A DNA stretch of 64,000 nucleotides from Monosporascus cannonballus (lineage: Eukaryota; Ascomycota; Sordariomycetes; Xylariales): assembly GCA_004154925.1 (NCBI GenBank), contig QJNS01000058.1:291411-355410 (forward strand), read 5' to 3'. Below are positions 46,853 to 57,290 of the stretch, piece by piece. The stretch's first letter is position 1. Each line of letters begins with the position of its first letter. The position numbers and the translations under genes are program-made. Under the pieces are notes generated by a model. That model saw only the letters and a program-made list of their open reading frames with translations. It was not told the origin of the DNA and made no database searches.

Positions 46853-47336
46853 ATAAAAGTAACAAAAACCTTCAAAACAAAGGCTGATAGCAAGTTGTGA
46901 TTTTTTGGGCTCAGTTTGTGCGCCCTTATATAAATTTTCTAAAGTTTTTCTTCAAAACACGCAAATATAATAACAATAAAAATTAAGTAAAAATAAAAAA
47001 ATATATATATAATTTTAAAAAAGGATTTTAACCGTATATATAATTTTCTAATCGGGGTTACTTAGTAGAAATAAAAAAATGAAAATTGTCGATTAGTATA
47101 TACTTTCCAACCGGAACGCCTCTATGGCTGCGATAGCGTGTTATGACCTAACGATCTTGGCTTCTCCAAAACGGTCGGAGAGCTTGGGCACTCAAGCCCG
47201 ACCATGCCAAGAAGATCACGTGATTGGCTTAAAGGGCTTAAGGGCTTGGCGCTTTTGAGCCGGTTAAGCTAGCAGGTGGCTTAAGGGGCTTAAGGGCTTG
47301 AGCCGATTAAGTGGTTTGAGCCAGAACGAGGATATA

Positions 47337-49168
47337 ACCTCGGACCCCACCTAATGCATAGCCCTAGCAATGCATAGCCAAAATACACACAAATTGATAG
47401 TTACCTGCATGTTCCAAAGCTTTTTAACAACGTAATAACGTATTTCTTAATAAAATGAAGTTGTTTAAGCTATTTAGATTTGCGCTACCTTTTTTTAGCA
47501 GGTTATTTTTCAGTATAACTATCAATTGTAACCTAATCACCAACCTTTATAGGCTTTAAACGCTTAATAACTTTGTTCTTAACCAACCTGATATTTGATA
47601 AATTCGTAAAAATCTTATTTGGTTACTTAATAATAATTTGGCGTTTGCGACTTTCGTATTTTTCGAATTTCGTTCGCAAAAATTAATTATTATAACGGAA
47701 AATAACGTTTTCGATATTAAAATTATCAAATCCTTTAATAATTTTAATTATTACTTTTCGTATATCGCGTAACGCCTTTGGTTAATTGCGTAAAACCGTT
47801 TACATATTTGTTCGTAATTTTAAGGCTTTATAAAAAATATATACGATTTCGTTTTAATTATTAATTATTTATTCCGGAGGTATTTTTGGTTTAAAGGTTA
47901 AGTAAGGTATTATTTCGGAATTTTTTAATATTATTTCGGGTTTAAAAGAAAATAAGTTAATATAACGTTATCCAGCTTTAATATTTTTGTCGGTAAAGGC
48001 GATTTCGTTAATTTCGCAATACGTTTTTAATATACGGCATTTATATTCGAAAATTATTGCAAATAATCCGCCGGCTTTTGGCAAAACGATACAATATTCC
48101 TTTTTGAATATGGAAAATACGGCAACGTCGAATGGCTAAAGGTTATTATTTAAATAAAGTAAAAAATACATAAAAGCGACCTTATTTTTAGAATATTTTT
48201 ATATAAAAACAAAAAATACGTATATAATATAATTATTTAAAATAAATAACCGCCATTTATTATAAAAACGGGGCTTAATTTCCGGAAAAAAAATAAATTT
48301 TAATTATTTTAATATAATAACGTTATTAATTTATCTTTTCGGAATTAACATATATTCGGTTTTTTCGATATTTTCGGATAATTATTATTTTTAAACGGTA
48401 AAACTATTAAAAATATATACGGCCGTATTTTTTCCGTATATAAAGCCAATATATTTAAAAATAAATACTTATAACGTTATCCCCGATTTGTTAAGCCTTA
48501 CGTAAGCCATTTCCAAAAATCTTATAACCGTTTTATTAATTTATTCCCCTTTTTAAACGCCCGTTTTATCTATATTATATTCGTTCGCATGCTTAATTTT
48601 ATAATTAGTTCGGACGGCGGCGAAAAGAAAAAAAATTCGCGGATATTATCGCAATTACGTATCTTTAAGCGGTCCCGGGGCATAATTCGTCCTTTTTTCG
48701 TATATATTTTGTCGTAATATACGATAAAGCGATTAACTTAATTTTTTCCGACGGTTTTTTAAGGCCTAATAGAGCTTTTGTTATTTAACGGACCTGGATC
48801 TTTATAAGGGCGCGGCCGTATATTTTTTTATGTAATATCCAGTTAATAAGTTTAATTTTTTTTAATCCGATAATTTACGCGCGTTACTTTGGGCTTCGGA
48901 ATACGGTTTAATACTATGGACGCGGCATAATAGGGTCGATTAAGGTATATCGAATTGCGCGTTCGCAAGGGTCTCGGAATTACCTTCCGCAATAAATTCC
49001 TTAGCATCCCGAATTCTGCGCTTACGGTCGATATTAACCATCTTAACCCGAAATCAATTGACTAAAGGATTATGAAGTTATCGCGAAGTGTTATTATAAG
49101 GGGTGGTTGTTGTTATGGAGAAAAGTCTTATGCATTGCTAGGGCTATGCATTAGGTGGGGTCCGAGGT
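47337..49168 (-). mobile_element. Pogo-2: 1.83-kb pogo/Fot1-type transposon with perfect 40-bp TIRs
   Basis: Begins ACCTCGGACCCCACC and ends with the exact complement; 40 bp (47337-47376 and 49129-49168) are identical. Flanked by TA (47335-47336, 49169-49170). Removing it with one TA regenerates the LTR sequence GATATATAYGTT. Size, TA target and transposase type fit the Fot1/pogo group. The interior is heavily RIP-mutated, the TIRs not at all. Confidence 0.93.
47640..49041 (-). pseudogene. Pogo-2 transposase, RIP-inactivated
   Basis: ATG at 49041. The first 36 codons stay open (RRIRDAKEFIAEGNSETLAN, AQFDIP) and match the psq-type helix-turn-helix of pogo transposases, followed by STL.RVHSIKPYSEAQSNARK and a CENP-B-type segment (LINWILHKKINGRAP, partly by frame reading through stops). 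The DDE domain further left is not readable with certainty. Stops replace Gln/Trp codons. Confidence 0.75.
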
Positions 49169-49355
49169 TATATGTTTATTAATTCCATAATTTAAATAAC
49201 TTCAGCTTGTAATATAATATCGTTACTTAAGGTACCTTTGGCATTACGAAACGTAATATGTTACTATATCCATTATTTAGATTCCTACGATATTTCTATT
49301 AATATAAACCTGTCGACTTAAGGTTTAATAATTGGTTAAACTGCTTAACCGTTAT

Positions 49356-52300
49356 ACGTTATAAGCTTTTGTTTAATAATACCGTTAAACTTTAAACAAT
49401 ATTTAATATTATTAAAATATCGACCAGCATTTAGGAAACCATTATTTAATAATTTTAGGCTCGAATTCGAAAATTAAAGAAAAGAATTCGATAATTTAGG
49501 GCTATATTATTTACCTAACCCTTTCTCGTTCGTATAACGCCGAAAAAACCAGAACCTTACGATAAAAAAGGTAACTCTTAAACCTTTTTGATTTAGGCAT
49601 AAATTTATCTTTATTTCTTAAATTTTAGAAACCTAGCGGATTTAATCCTAGTAATAAAAATATACTTAATAGGATATGCGGCTAATTAATTTAAACTTAT
49701 TATAAGAAATTTCTTAGAAATAAAAAAAATAAATAAAAAAGTTTTTATTAACGGGATTATTTTAATTTATATTAATTTCGAAAATAAAATGCGCGATAAT
49801 TTCGGTAATCCGGATAAAAAACGATTTACGGCTTAATAATTTTTATAATTTCGATAAAAGGGATTTGCGTTTAAATACGCCGTAACCTTCAAAGTTTTTG
49901 CAGTTAAGGCTGGATAAGGAAATAATAAGGCCGATACCTTTATCGATATATTTTATAAAAAGTTAAAGGATAATATAAAAAATAAGATTATTCGGATTAA
50001 GTAATTAATTACTTCAAATCGGTATATTATAAAAATAATTAAGATTAATAATCGACAATTTGAAAAACGATAAAAAAAAAGAATAATATGCTTTACGTTT
50101 GGAATATAATAAGTTTAATTAAAGGAAAAAAAAGATATACCTTTTATTTTTTACGAAATAACGTTAGGACTTATGGAATTCGGCGTTACTCATAAATAGG
50201 ATTAGAATTAAATTAAATTTTTTAATTATAGCAAAATAGGATATAAGGCTTATAAATACAAAAAACCTAAAAAGTTACGGCAAAATAATTAGACCCTTAT
50301 ACCGGAAAAATAATTTAAAAATAATTGAGAAAACGATAATAAAGTTATTATCATAATTTAAGTCAAATATATATTAATTTTACGACAAAAGGTTTAATTG
50401 GAATTATTACGATAAGAAATTTGACGAAAAATGTAAAAAATTAGGAAGTTAGCTTAATAAATATTACGGGTATAATAAAAAGCGTTATAAAAATAATTAT
50501 ACGAATACCGGGATTAAATAAAAAAGTTTTACCCCGGAATACCCGATCGATACGGTAAAATATATGTTATAAATTATCGACGACGAAAATATTCCGATTA
50601 CGAAAAATAGAAATAATATATTTCTATACGAATTACCCGTATATATTATAAAGGATTCGATTTTCCAAACCGTACAGGGCATAATAAAAATAACGAATAA
50701 TGGTATTAATAGGTTCGAATTATAACCCTAAAAAATATCCAACAGTTGGCCGAAATAAAGAGCTGGCCTAAAGGAAAGTAATACCCGTAAAAAAACCCTT
50801 TTTATTATAATGGATAATATAATTATTAAACGGAAAAAAATTAATTTAGCGTACGGTAAAAAAGTATTATTAAAAAGTTATTACGGACTTTTATTTTTAA
50901 TTAATATTTATTACGGATTTTTTTTTAAAAAAAGGGTTGTTAAGGAAAATATACGTTAATTTATAAAAAGTCTTTGGAAGAATTATCTAAACGATATATA
51001 ATAAGATATAATTGCAAATATAAAGAAATAATTTATTCGATAAAGAATAAAATTGTAAAAAAATTAAAAATAATTAATATAGTTCGAAGGAATAATATGC
51101 CGATAATGATAATAAATATAATAATTTAATGCATTATATATAAAAATATAAATAAGGTTTAATAGATTCGAATAAAGGTTAAAACAAAAAAGTTATTTAT
51201 AAAAAAGTTGCAAAATAACGAAATTTAAAGAAATTAAAGAAAATTTTTAAAAAGGGTTTTAAACGCGACGATAGGAAACGTTAACGACCTTATTATTTTG
51301 GAAATACGAATCGGAACGTATTAATATATCGTAATAGTGGATTACGGAACTTTAAACGGGAATTATATTGTACCGGATATAATTAATAAGTTTAAATTTG
51401 TATGGAGATATAAATTAAAACCTTATATAACGACGAATGCCGAAAATTAAGAATTCGCTTACGATAACGGAAAAATTATATATAAAATTAATTATTTCGA
51501 GATTTTTATTTAAGGACGATATTAAATAATTAATTTTGATATTATTTTATTTAAAAATTACTATATGATTTTAGGATTATTATAAATATGTTAATACGGA
51601 ATTTTAATTAATAACGGGATTAATTAAGTAAAATTCGCCTTATATTTTATCAGTAAATAAAAAAAAGAATTAAGATTGTAATATTCGATTGATCATAACG
51701 ACGAATATAGGCATAAGGATATGACAAATATTTTATTATTTAAAGGAATAAAATATAAAAAGAAATAAGTATTAAAAAGAATACGATGTATTATTATTAT
51801 TATTACAATAAAATTAAAATAATTAAATAATAATTTGGAATAATAATAATAATAATTTAAAAACTTAAAAATTTAATTAATATATTACCATAATATTGTA
51901 GATATAAATAGTTTTTTAGAAACAATTTTAATATAAAATTATTAAAACATAACGAATAAGATTATGAAATAATTTTTAAGGAAGAATTTTCGATGAAGTT
52001 TTATCTTATCTATAATTTTAACAAAAATAAAATACGTATTTTTAGAAAATACCTAAAAGATCGGTTATAAAAAAAATAAATTCGACCTTTAAAATTATTA
52101 ATAGGATACCTTATATTTTTCGTATTTAAAAAAATAGGAAATTACGATTTATAGTTAATTATGGATAATTAAACGATATTATTATTAAAAATTCAATATT
52201 ATTATTTTTGATTACAAAAATAAAAAACCGATTTTACGGCACTAAATAATTTATAACATTTAATTTTAAAAATAAATATAACCTTATTAAAATCAAAAGA

Positions 52301-54740
52301 AAATTACAAATAAAAAATAATTTTTAAAATGAAATACGGATTATTTAAGTATTTAATTATATTAATAAAATTTACGAATATACCAGCAACCTTTTAACGC
52401 ATGGCAAATTATATATTACGAAAATACTTTAATATTTTCGTTATTTGTTATTTTAACAACATTTTTATTTTTTCGGAAATAGAAAGAATATATACAAAAT
52501 ATGTTTATAAGGTTTTTTAAGTTTTATAGGATATAAAATTATTTATTAATGCAGAAAAAAGTGAATTTTATATGTAAGAAATAAAATATCTGGAATATAT
52601 TATTACCTTAAAATATATTAGGATAAACCCCAAGAAAATTGCTGTAATTATAGAATAACAAACGACAATAACGGTTAAGAAAGTATAGGCATTCCTTAAA
52701 TTCGCTAATTACTATAGGAAGTTTATTCGAAATATTAATAGAAAAATTATATTTTTAATAGATTTTGTGAAAAAAAAAGAAATTTAAATGGACGCCAAAT
52801 ACGGAAAAAGTATTATAAGATATTAAAAATATAATTACAAGCGAACCAGTATTAATTATGTATGATTTAAATTATTTCGTTAAGTTAAAAACTGATATTT
52901 CGGATTATACATTAAGTATAATAATTAGATAATGAAATAATTAAAGCAAATTGTACTTTATTGCATTTTTTTCGTATAAGTTGAAAAAAGCCGAATTTAA
53001 TTACGGCATTCCAGATAAGGAATTTATGGCTATTATTATAGCATTTCGGAAATTTAAGTATTTTTTAAAGAAAAGCTTGTACCAAATTAAGGTTTATACG
53101 GATTATCAAAATCTTACCCGATTTATTACAACCAAAAAATTTATAAAACGATAATTAAAATATGTAAAAAAAAATTGGCGAATTTCGATTTCGTTATTAT
53201 TTACAAAAAATAATTAAAGAATAATAAAGCAAATATTTTAAATAAGTAATTAAATTTTGAAAAGAAATTAGTTAAAATTAGGCATATAATTTTTAATATT
53301 ATTACAAAAGGATATTTACATTTACGACAGATTATGACGATTTGGGTAGTATTTTGTACTATGTATTAAAAAATTTAATAATATAACGATAATTTTCCAA
53401 AAAATTAAAAAACGGACAAAATATAAGTTCTAGAGGAATACCGGAAAAATCTAATACGAAAAATATACGAATATTAGTTACATGGATATTTAAAGATTTA
53501 TAAAACCTTAGAAAAACTTTAACGTATATATTTTTTTCTTAACATAAAATTAACGGTATAAATAATTATACGGCAATCCGATATTTGCATTAAAATAAAG
53601 GTACGACGATATAAGTTATACGGAAAATTACAACTATTATTAGTTATAAAATAACTATAATATTTAATTATATTTAATTTTATTACTAAATTTCCTATGT
53701 TAAAAAATCTAATTACGGAAATATATTACGATAATATTTTTATAATCGTTAATCCATTTACGAAATTTTTTTATTTTTTATTATATTATAAGAATATAAA
53801 CGTTAAATAATTAATATATATTTTCTTTAAATACATGTTCAATATATACGGATTATTAATAAAAATTATATTAAATAAAGGATTAATATTTGCATTAAAG
53901 TTTTGGCAAAACCTTATATCATAAATCGGTTTAAACCATAAATTATTTAGCATATTTAAACCATAAATAAATAAATAAAGAACACGAATAAATTAAATCT
54001 TAAAAATTTACTTACGATATTACATTGATTACGAACAAAATAATTAAGTTAAAAACTTATTAATTATATAATTAACTAATAATACTAACTATTATAAATA
54101 TATTAAAATAATATTTGGAAACGCAAATTTTGGTTTTAATTTAAAAGTTTATAAAAAATACGCAATAACGGTCCAATTAATATTAAAATAATTTTTACAT
54201 TAAAATAATTACGATAAATATATTAAAAGATAATAATAAAACTAAAATTTGTACGAAATTAAATAAGTAAATATTATAACTAAAAGAATTAAAAAAATTA
54301 ATTTTCGAAAAAAAGAAAGTAATTTTTCTTGCTATAAAAAACATTGAAATAAAACGACCTAATAAAATATTCGATATTAAATATATTGATTTATATAAAA
54401 TCGCCAAGAAGATCTTAAAAAATAATTACTAATTTAAACTTTTACCAAAAGTTAAATTTTATTTAGTTTTTCATATTTCCTTATTCGAATTAGTAATAAA
54501 TATAATTAAAATATATACGGTATAAAATGATATAAAAGTAAAAAGCGAATAAATATACGAAGTAAAAACAAATCCTTAATATGCGAAAACAAAACGGATT
54601 TACTTAATACCTAATTAAATAAAAAAAGCATTCGGATTTCGAAAATATTTGGGAACCCGCCAAAAATCTTATTAACGCCTAGCGCCTGCTAAAAAACTTT
54701 TATTAACAATAACGGGCGCATCTTAGTTAAAGATCGATTA
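49356..54740 (+). pseudogene. Gyp-6 gag-pol remnant
   Basis: Plus strand, many stops. Reverse transcriptase core YFNIFVICYFNNIFIF near 52.42-52.47 kb (YxDD now FNN). A 67-codon open stretch at 52951-53154 is the RT/RNase H connection: FNYGIPDKEFMAIIIAFRKF, KYFLKKSLYQIKVYTDYQNL, TRFITTK. Integrase lies between about 53.4 and 54.2 kb, and gag is left of 51 kb. A minus-strand frame at 50497-50682 is a shadow of this region. Confidence 0.82.
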
Positions 54741-55240
54741 ATTAATAACCGGGATATCAAGCCAGTCGGTTACGGCCTGCGTTAACGTAATAGCTGCAAC
54801 GGCGGCCTTTAATTATTTTTATTCTTTTTCGCAGCGCTTAAATTCCTTTATCGTTTTTATACTTTAAATATTACGACGAAATATTTTAATCTTACGACGG
54901 CGAAGCAATTTTCGTTATTTTTACAGGCGGTTTAATTTATTGGCAGTATTACGCAGGGTTTTACGGGCCTGCTTTTTTTTACGTTCTAAACGTTTTTCCT
55001 TATTAAGAAATTTTTTGTGTTTAAATTTTAAAAGGCTAAATAAGTTGTAAAAGTTACCGTATTATATGCAGCGGACGTATTTCCCAGAATTACGGTACGC
55101 TTTATAAGGTACGCCGACAAAACGGTAACGAAAACAGGAATTTTTTTAAGGTATAATAAAACTTAGCAATATAATACGTTTACGGGAACGGGATTTTTCG
55201 ACGTAACCCGATATAATAAATATAAAAAAAAAATTATTTA
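54715..55240 (-). pseudogene. Antisense Zn2Cys6-like gene of Gyp-6
   Basis: Minus strand, converging with pol. Starts VEKSRSRKRI after a damaged acceptor. At 55136-55047 the x2-x6-x8-x2-x6 spacing holds with Cys, Tyr, Tyr, Tyr, Cys, Tyr (CFRYRFVGVPYKAYRNSGKY, then VRC). The C-terminus LKAAVAAITLTQAVTDWLDI with INxDAPVIVN-like residues is near 54.72-54.83 kb. Several stops. Confidence 0.68.
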
Positions 55241-55302
55241 CCAAAATTAATAAATAAACGGAATAATCTTTAAGGATAAAGATCTTGGAAAAGAAAAGAT
55301 CG

Positions 55303-55695
55303 TATTATAACTTAACGATTTTAGCTTTCCCAAAACGGTCGGAAATCTTAGGTATTTAAGCCCGACCATGCTAAGAAGATCACGTAATTGGCTTAAAAGG
55401 CTTAAGGGCTTGGCGCCTTTAAGCCGGTTGAACTAGCAGATAACTCAAAGGGCTTAAGGGGTTTAAGGGCTTAAACCGGTTAAATGGTTTAAGCCAGAAC
55501 GAAGATATATACGCTTATTAATTCCATAGTTTAAATAATTTTAGTTTACAACATAATATCGTTACCTAAGGCACCTTTGGTATTACGAGACGTAATACGT
55601 TATTATATCTATTGCTCAGATTTCCACGATACTTCTGCTAACATAAACCCGTCGACTTAAGGTTTAATAGTTGGTTAAACCGCCTAGCCGTCACA
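55303..55695 (+). repeat. Gyp-6 3' LTR
   Basis: 393 bp, TATTATAACTTAACG...GCCGTCACA. Its U3 is more mutated than the 5' copy, while its R/U5 is well preserved. Confidence 0.9.
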
Positions 55696-56394
55696 TAGCG
55701 CAATTACCGTATATAACATTTTGCTATAGGCCTTCTAAGGGTAATTCAATATGGAAAAAGCCCGTCCAGCTATTTTTTTACTCGTACGAGTTATGGTTGT
55801 TATGTCGCAACTATGAGGGCGTTTCGGACTTAATTAACCCCAACCTTTTAATAGCTGCGACGTAACAACCATAACCCGTATGGCCGAAAAAATTGATATA
55901 CGGGCTTTCCCTATATAAGATATACTTAGGACGCCCGGTGCACGATAATGCGACCGATAGTTGTGCTATCGTAGCCATGAGGCCGTTACGGTCGCTCATT
56001 TCCCAGACCTAAACTTGGCCATATTGGCCGCAATATCTATTCAAAAAAAATGAAAAAATCCCTATATGCATATTAGCTTATATTCCACACGTATATAAAG
56101 TATCAAACTTATGGGACGTAAATGCGCTCTAGAACAATTTCTTTTTATATGAATCTTTAGATATTTAAAAAAAAAGAAAATAAAAAGAAAGTTGATAACT
56201 TTAATAGGAGTGCCCAAAACGGACTCCTGTTTTGCACAACTACCACTCAGCCCTCGCTGGCTCGTTACGGGGATACGGCATTTGATTGGTTAATTTTTAG
56301 CGTGATACAGCAGTACATTTGGAAAACGAGCCAGGGAGGCCTGAGCTAGCTGAGGTAACTCGCGAGCTTGTCCGGCTCGCGAGCTTGTCTGGTA

Positions 56395-56840
56395 CGTTAT
56401 AGTAATTTCGATATGGCGATTATAGCTGTATCTTTTTTTTTGGCGAAACACTTAAAATTGAGGTATATATAACTTACCTATTATTGTGGCTGTTATGGTT
56501 GTTGAGTGAGAATTGGGAATTTGTAAGGCTAGGATAATTATAATAGGAGTGGTAAGTCGCGTACGTAATACCCCATAAAGCGATTTTTTCATTTTCACAC
56601 CTACGTAATCTGTCAGATATAGGGGACATCAGTTGTGTAGTTGTATTAGGCTAATTGCGTGCGCTCTCGCAACGCGTACTGATTTAGTGTAGCCAATTAA
56701 TGGAACATGTATGTTCCGATCAGAAGGTGACCTTTCCGTATTGGTGTGCTATAGCACACTTGATTAGCTGACATAATCCCATGAAAAAAAAAAGACATTT
56801 GGGTTTTGTCGCGATCTGCACTGCATTTCGCCGTACTGCT
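56395..56840. other. Normal-composition island, no gene recognised
   Basis: Little RIP signature. Contains a perfect 16-bp palindrome GTGTGCTATAGCACAC (56744-56759) and the inverted repeat GGAACAT-GT-ATGTTCC (56702-56717). No ORF of note. Confidence 0.5.
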
Positions 56841-57029
56841 TCATATTGCGAGGTGGCGAGGGCCGCAGACTCGCAGATCCTCCAAAACACCGTTTTTCGT
56901 ATTTCGTATTAGGCTTGCCAACTTTGAAAGGCCCTTTCGCGTCTCTGCATCGGCTCCGGAAAGGATCTTCCGTTTCAGGTTCGTAGGCGACGCCTTGTAC
57001 TGGTCCCAGAGTCCGTCTTCGTCACCCAT
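56841..57029 (-). other. 62-codon ORF of unknown function
   Basis: Starts MGDEDGLWDQYKASPTNLKR and continues with a Lys/Arg/Leu-rich helical stretch. GC content and codon use are like a host gene, and there is no RIP. It could be the first exon of a gene whose remainder was lost or is spliced further left; no family recognised. A hAT-like terminus lies about 120 bp upstream of its ATG. Reality of the gene is uncertain. Confidence 0.3.
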
Positions 57030-57147
57030 AAATATACTTATGCAGGTGGTTTTCAGAAAACCCGCCGGATGGTTCGTCGGCTACCGTAAGCGCGAGTCGC
57101 ACTTCTTACCGCGGACAAGAACCCATTATGAGTGTGATGATCCGATG

Positions 57148-57290
57148 TAGGGTTTGCAATGGGTACCCATTGGGTACCCACGGACTACCCACGACCGTGG
57201 GTACCCACCCATAGGTGGTCTTGGAAATTTTTTCGAAATTACCCACGACTACCCACCCACGAACTACCTACCCACGGGTACCCATTAGGT
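57148..57290. repeat. hAT-like left terminus with GGGTACCC subterminal repeats
   Basis: TAGGGTTTGCAATGGG at 57148 resembles hAT terminal repeats (TAGGG/CAGGG start). It is followed by four GGGTACCC palindromes (57161-57168, 57172-57179, 57199-57206, 57276-57283) and several CTACCCAC motifs. Clusters like this in hAT ends bind transposase. The matching right end was not found in the window. Confidence 0.6.

Larger units (their letters stand above)
47139..49355 (+). repeat. Gyp-6 5' LTR, interrupted by Pogo-2
   Basis: Left piece 47139-47336 and right piece 49169-49355. The break is at the TATA box (GGATATA|TATGTT). The left piece is almost free of RIP changes, the right piece moderately mutated. 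Confidence 0.9.
47139..55695 (+). mobile_element. Gyp-6: complete Ty3/gypsy nested in NA-2
   Basis: Plus orientation, about 6.7 kb without Pogo-2. 5' LTR 47139-49355 (383 bp of its own) and 3' LTR 55303-55695 (393 bp). Perfect duplication TAGCG at 47134-47138 and 55696-55700. Joining the flanks recreates the sequence seen in NA-1 (GCCGCGATAACGCG, then ATATAACATTTTGTTATGG). Polypurine GGAAAAGAAAAGATCG ends at 55302. RIP-inactivated. Confidence 0.93.
46581..56358. mobile_element. NA-2: second copy of the NA element, inverted, carrying P3 and Gyp-6
   Basis: Ends TTATCTCAC / GCTGAGGTAA with 8-bp duplication CTCACGAG (46573-46580) and CTCGCGAG (56359-56366), differing by one G-to-A change. Own length about 1.06 kb after removal of P3 and Gyp-6. 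It lies in the 3' untranslated end of Pogo-1, just before its terminal repeat. It reads as the reverse complement of NA-1, so the two together form a large inverted repeat. Confidence 0.82.
42554..56392 (+). mobile_element. Pogo-1: Tc1/mariner-pogo transposon inflated by nested insertions
   Basis: Terminal inverted repeats CCAGACAAGCTCGCGAGCC (42554-42572) and its complement (56374-56392), perfect over 19 bp, flanked by TA on both sides (42552-42553, 56393-56394). Subtracting the nested elements and their target duplications leaves about 1.8 kb, the size of Fot1/pogo elements. A near-copy of the right end (CTCGCGAGCTTGTCCGG) precedes it at 56359-56375. The coding region and ends are little affected by RIP. 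Confidence 0.9.

Noticed and set aside
45173..46893. Minus-strand ORFs in NA-1, Pogo-1 C-terminus and P3
   Set aside because: They cross element boundaries and hairpin repeats, and no protein family is visible. Explained by repeats of ordinary composition.
57148..57290. Regular GGGTACCC units as a CRISPR-like array
   Set aside because: Units are 8-bp palindromes at irregular spacing in a eukaryotic genome; a transposon end explains them.
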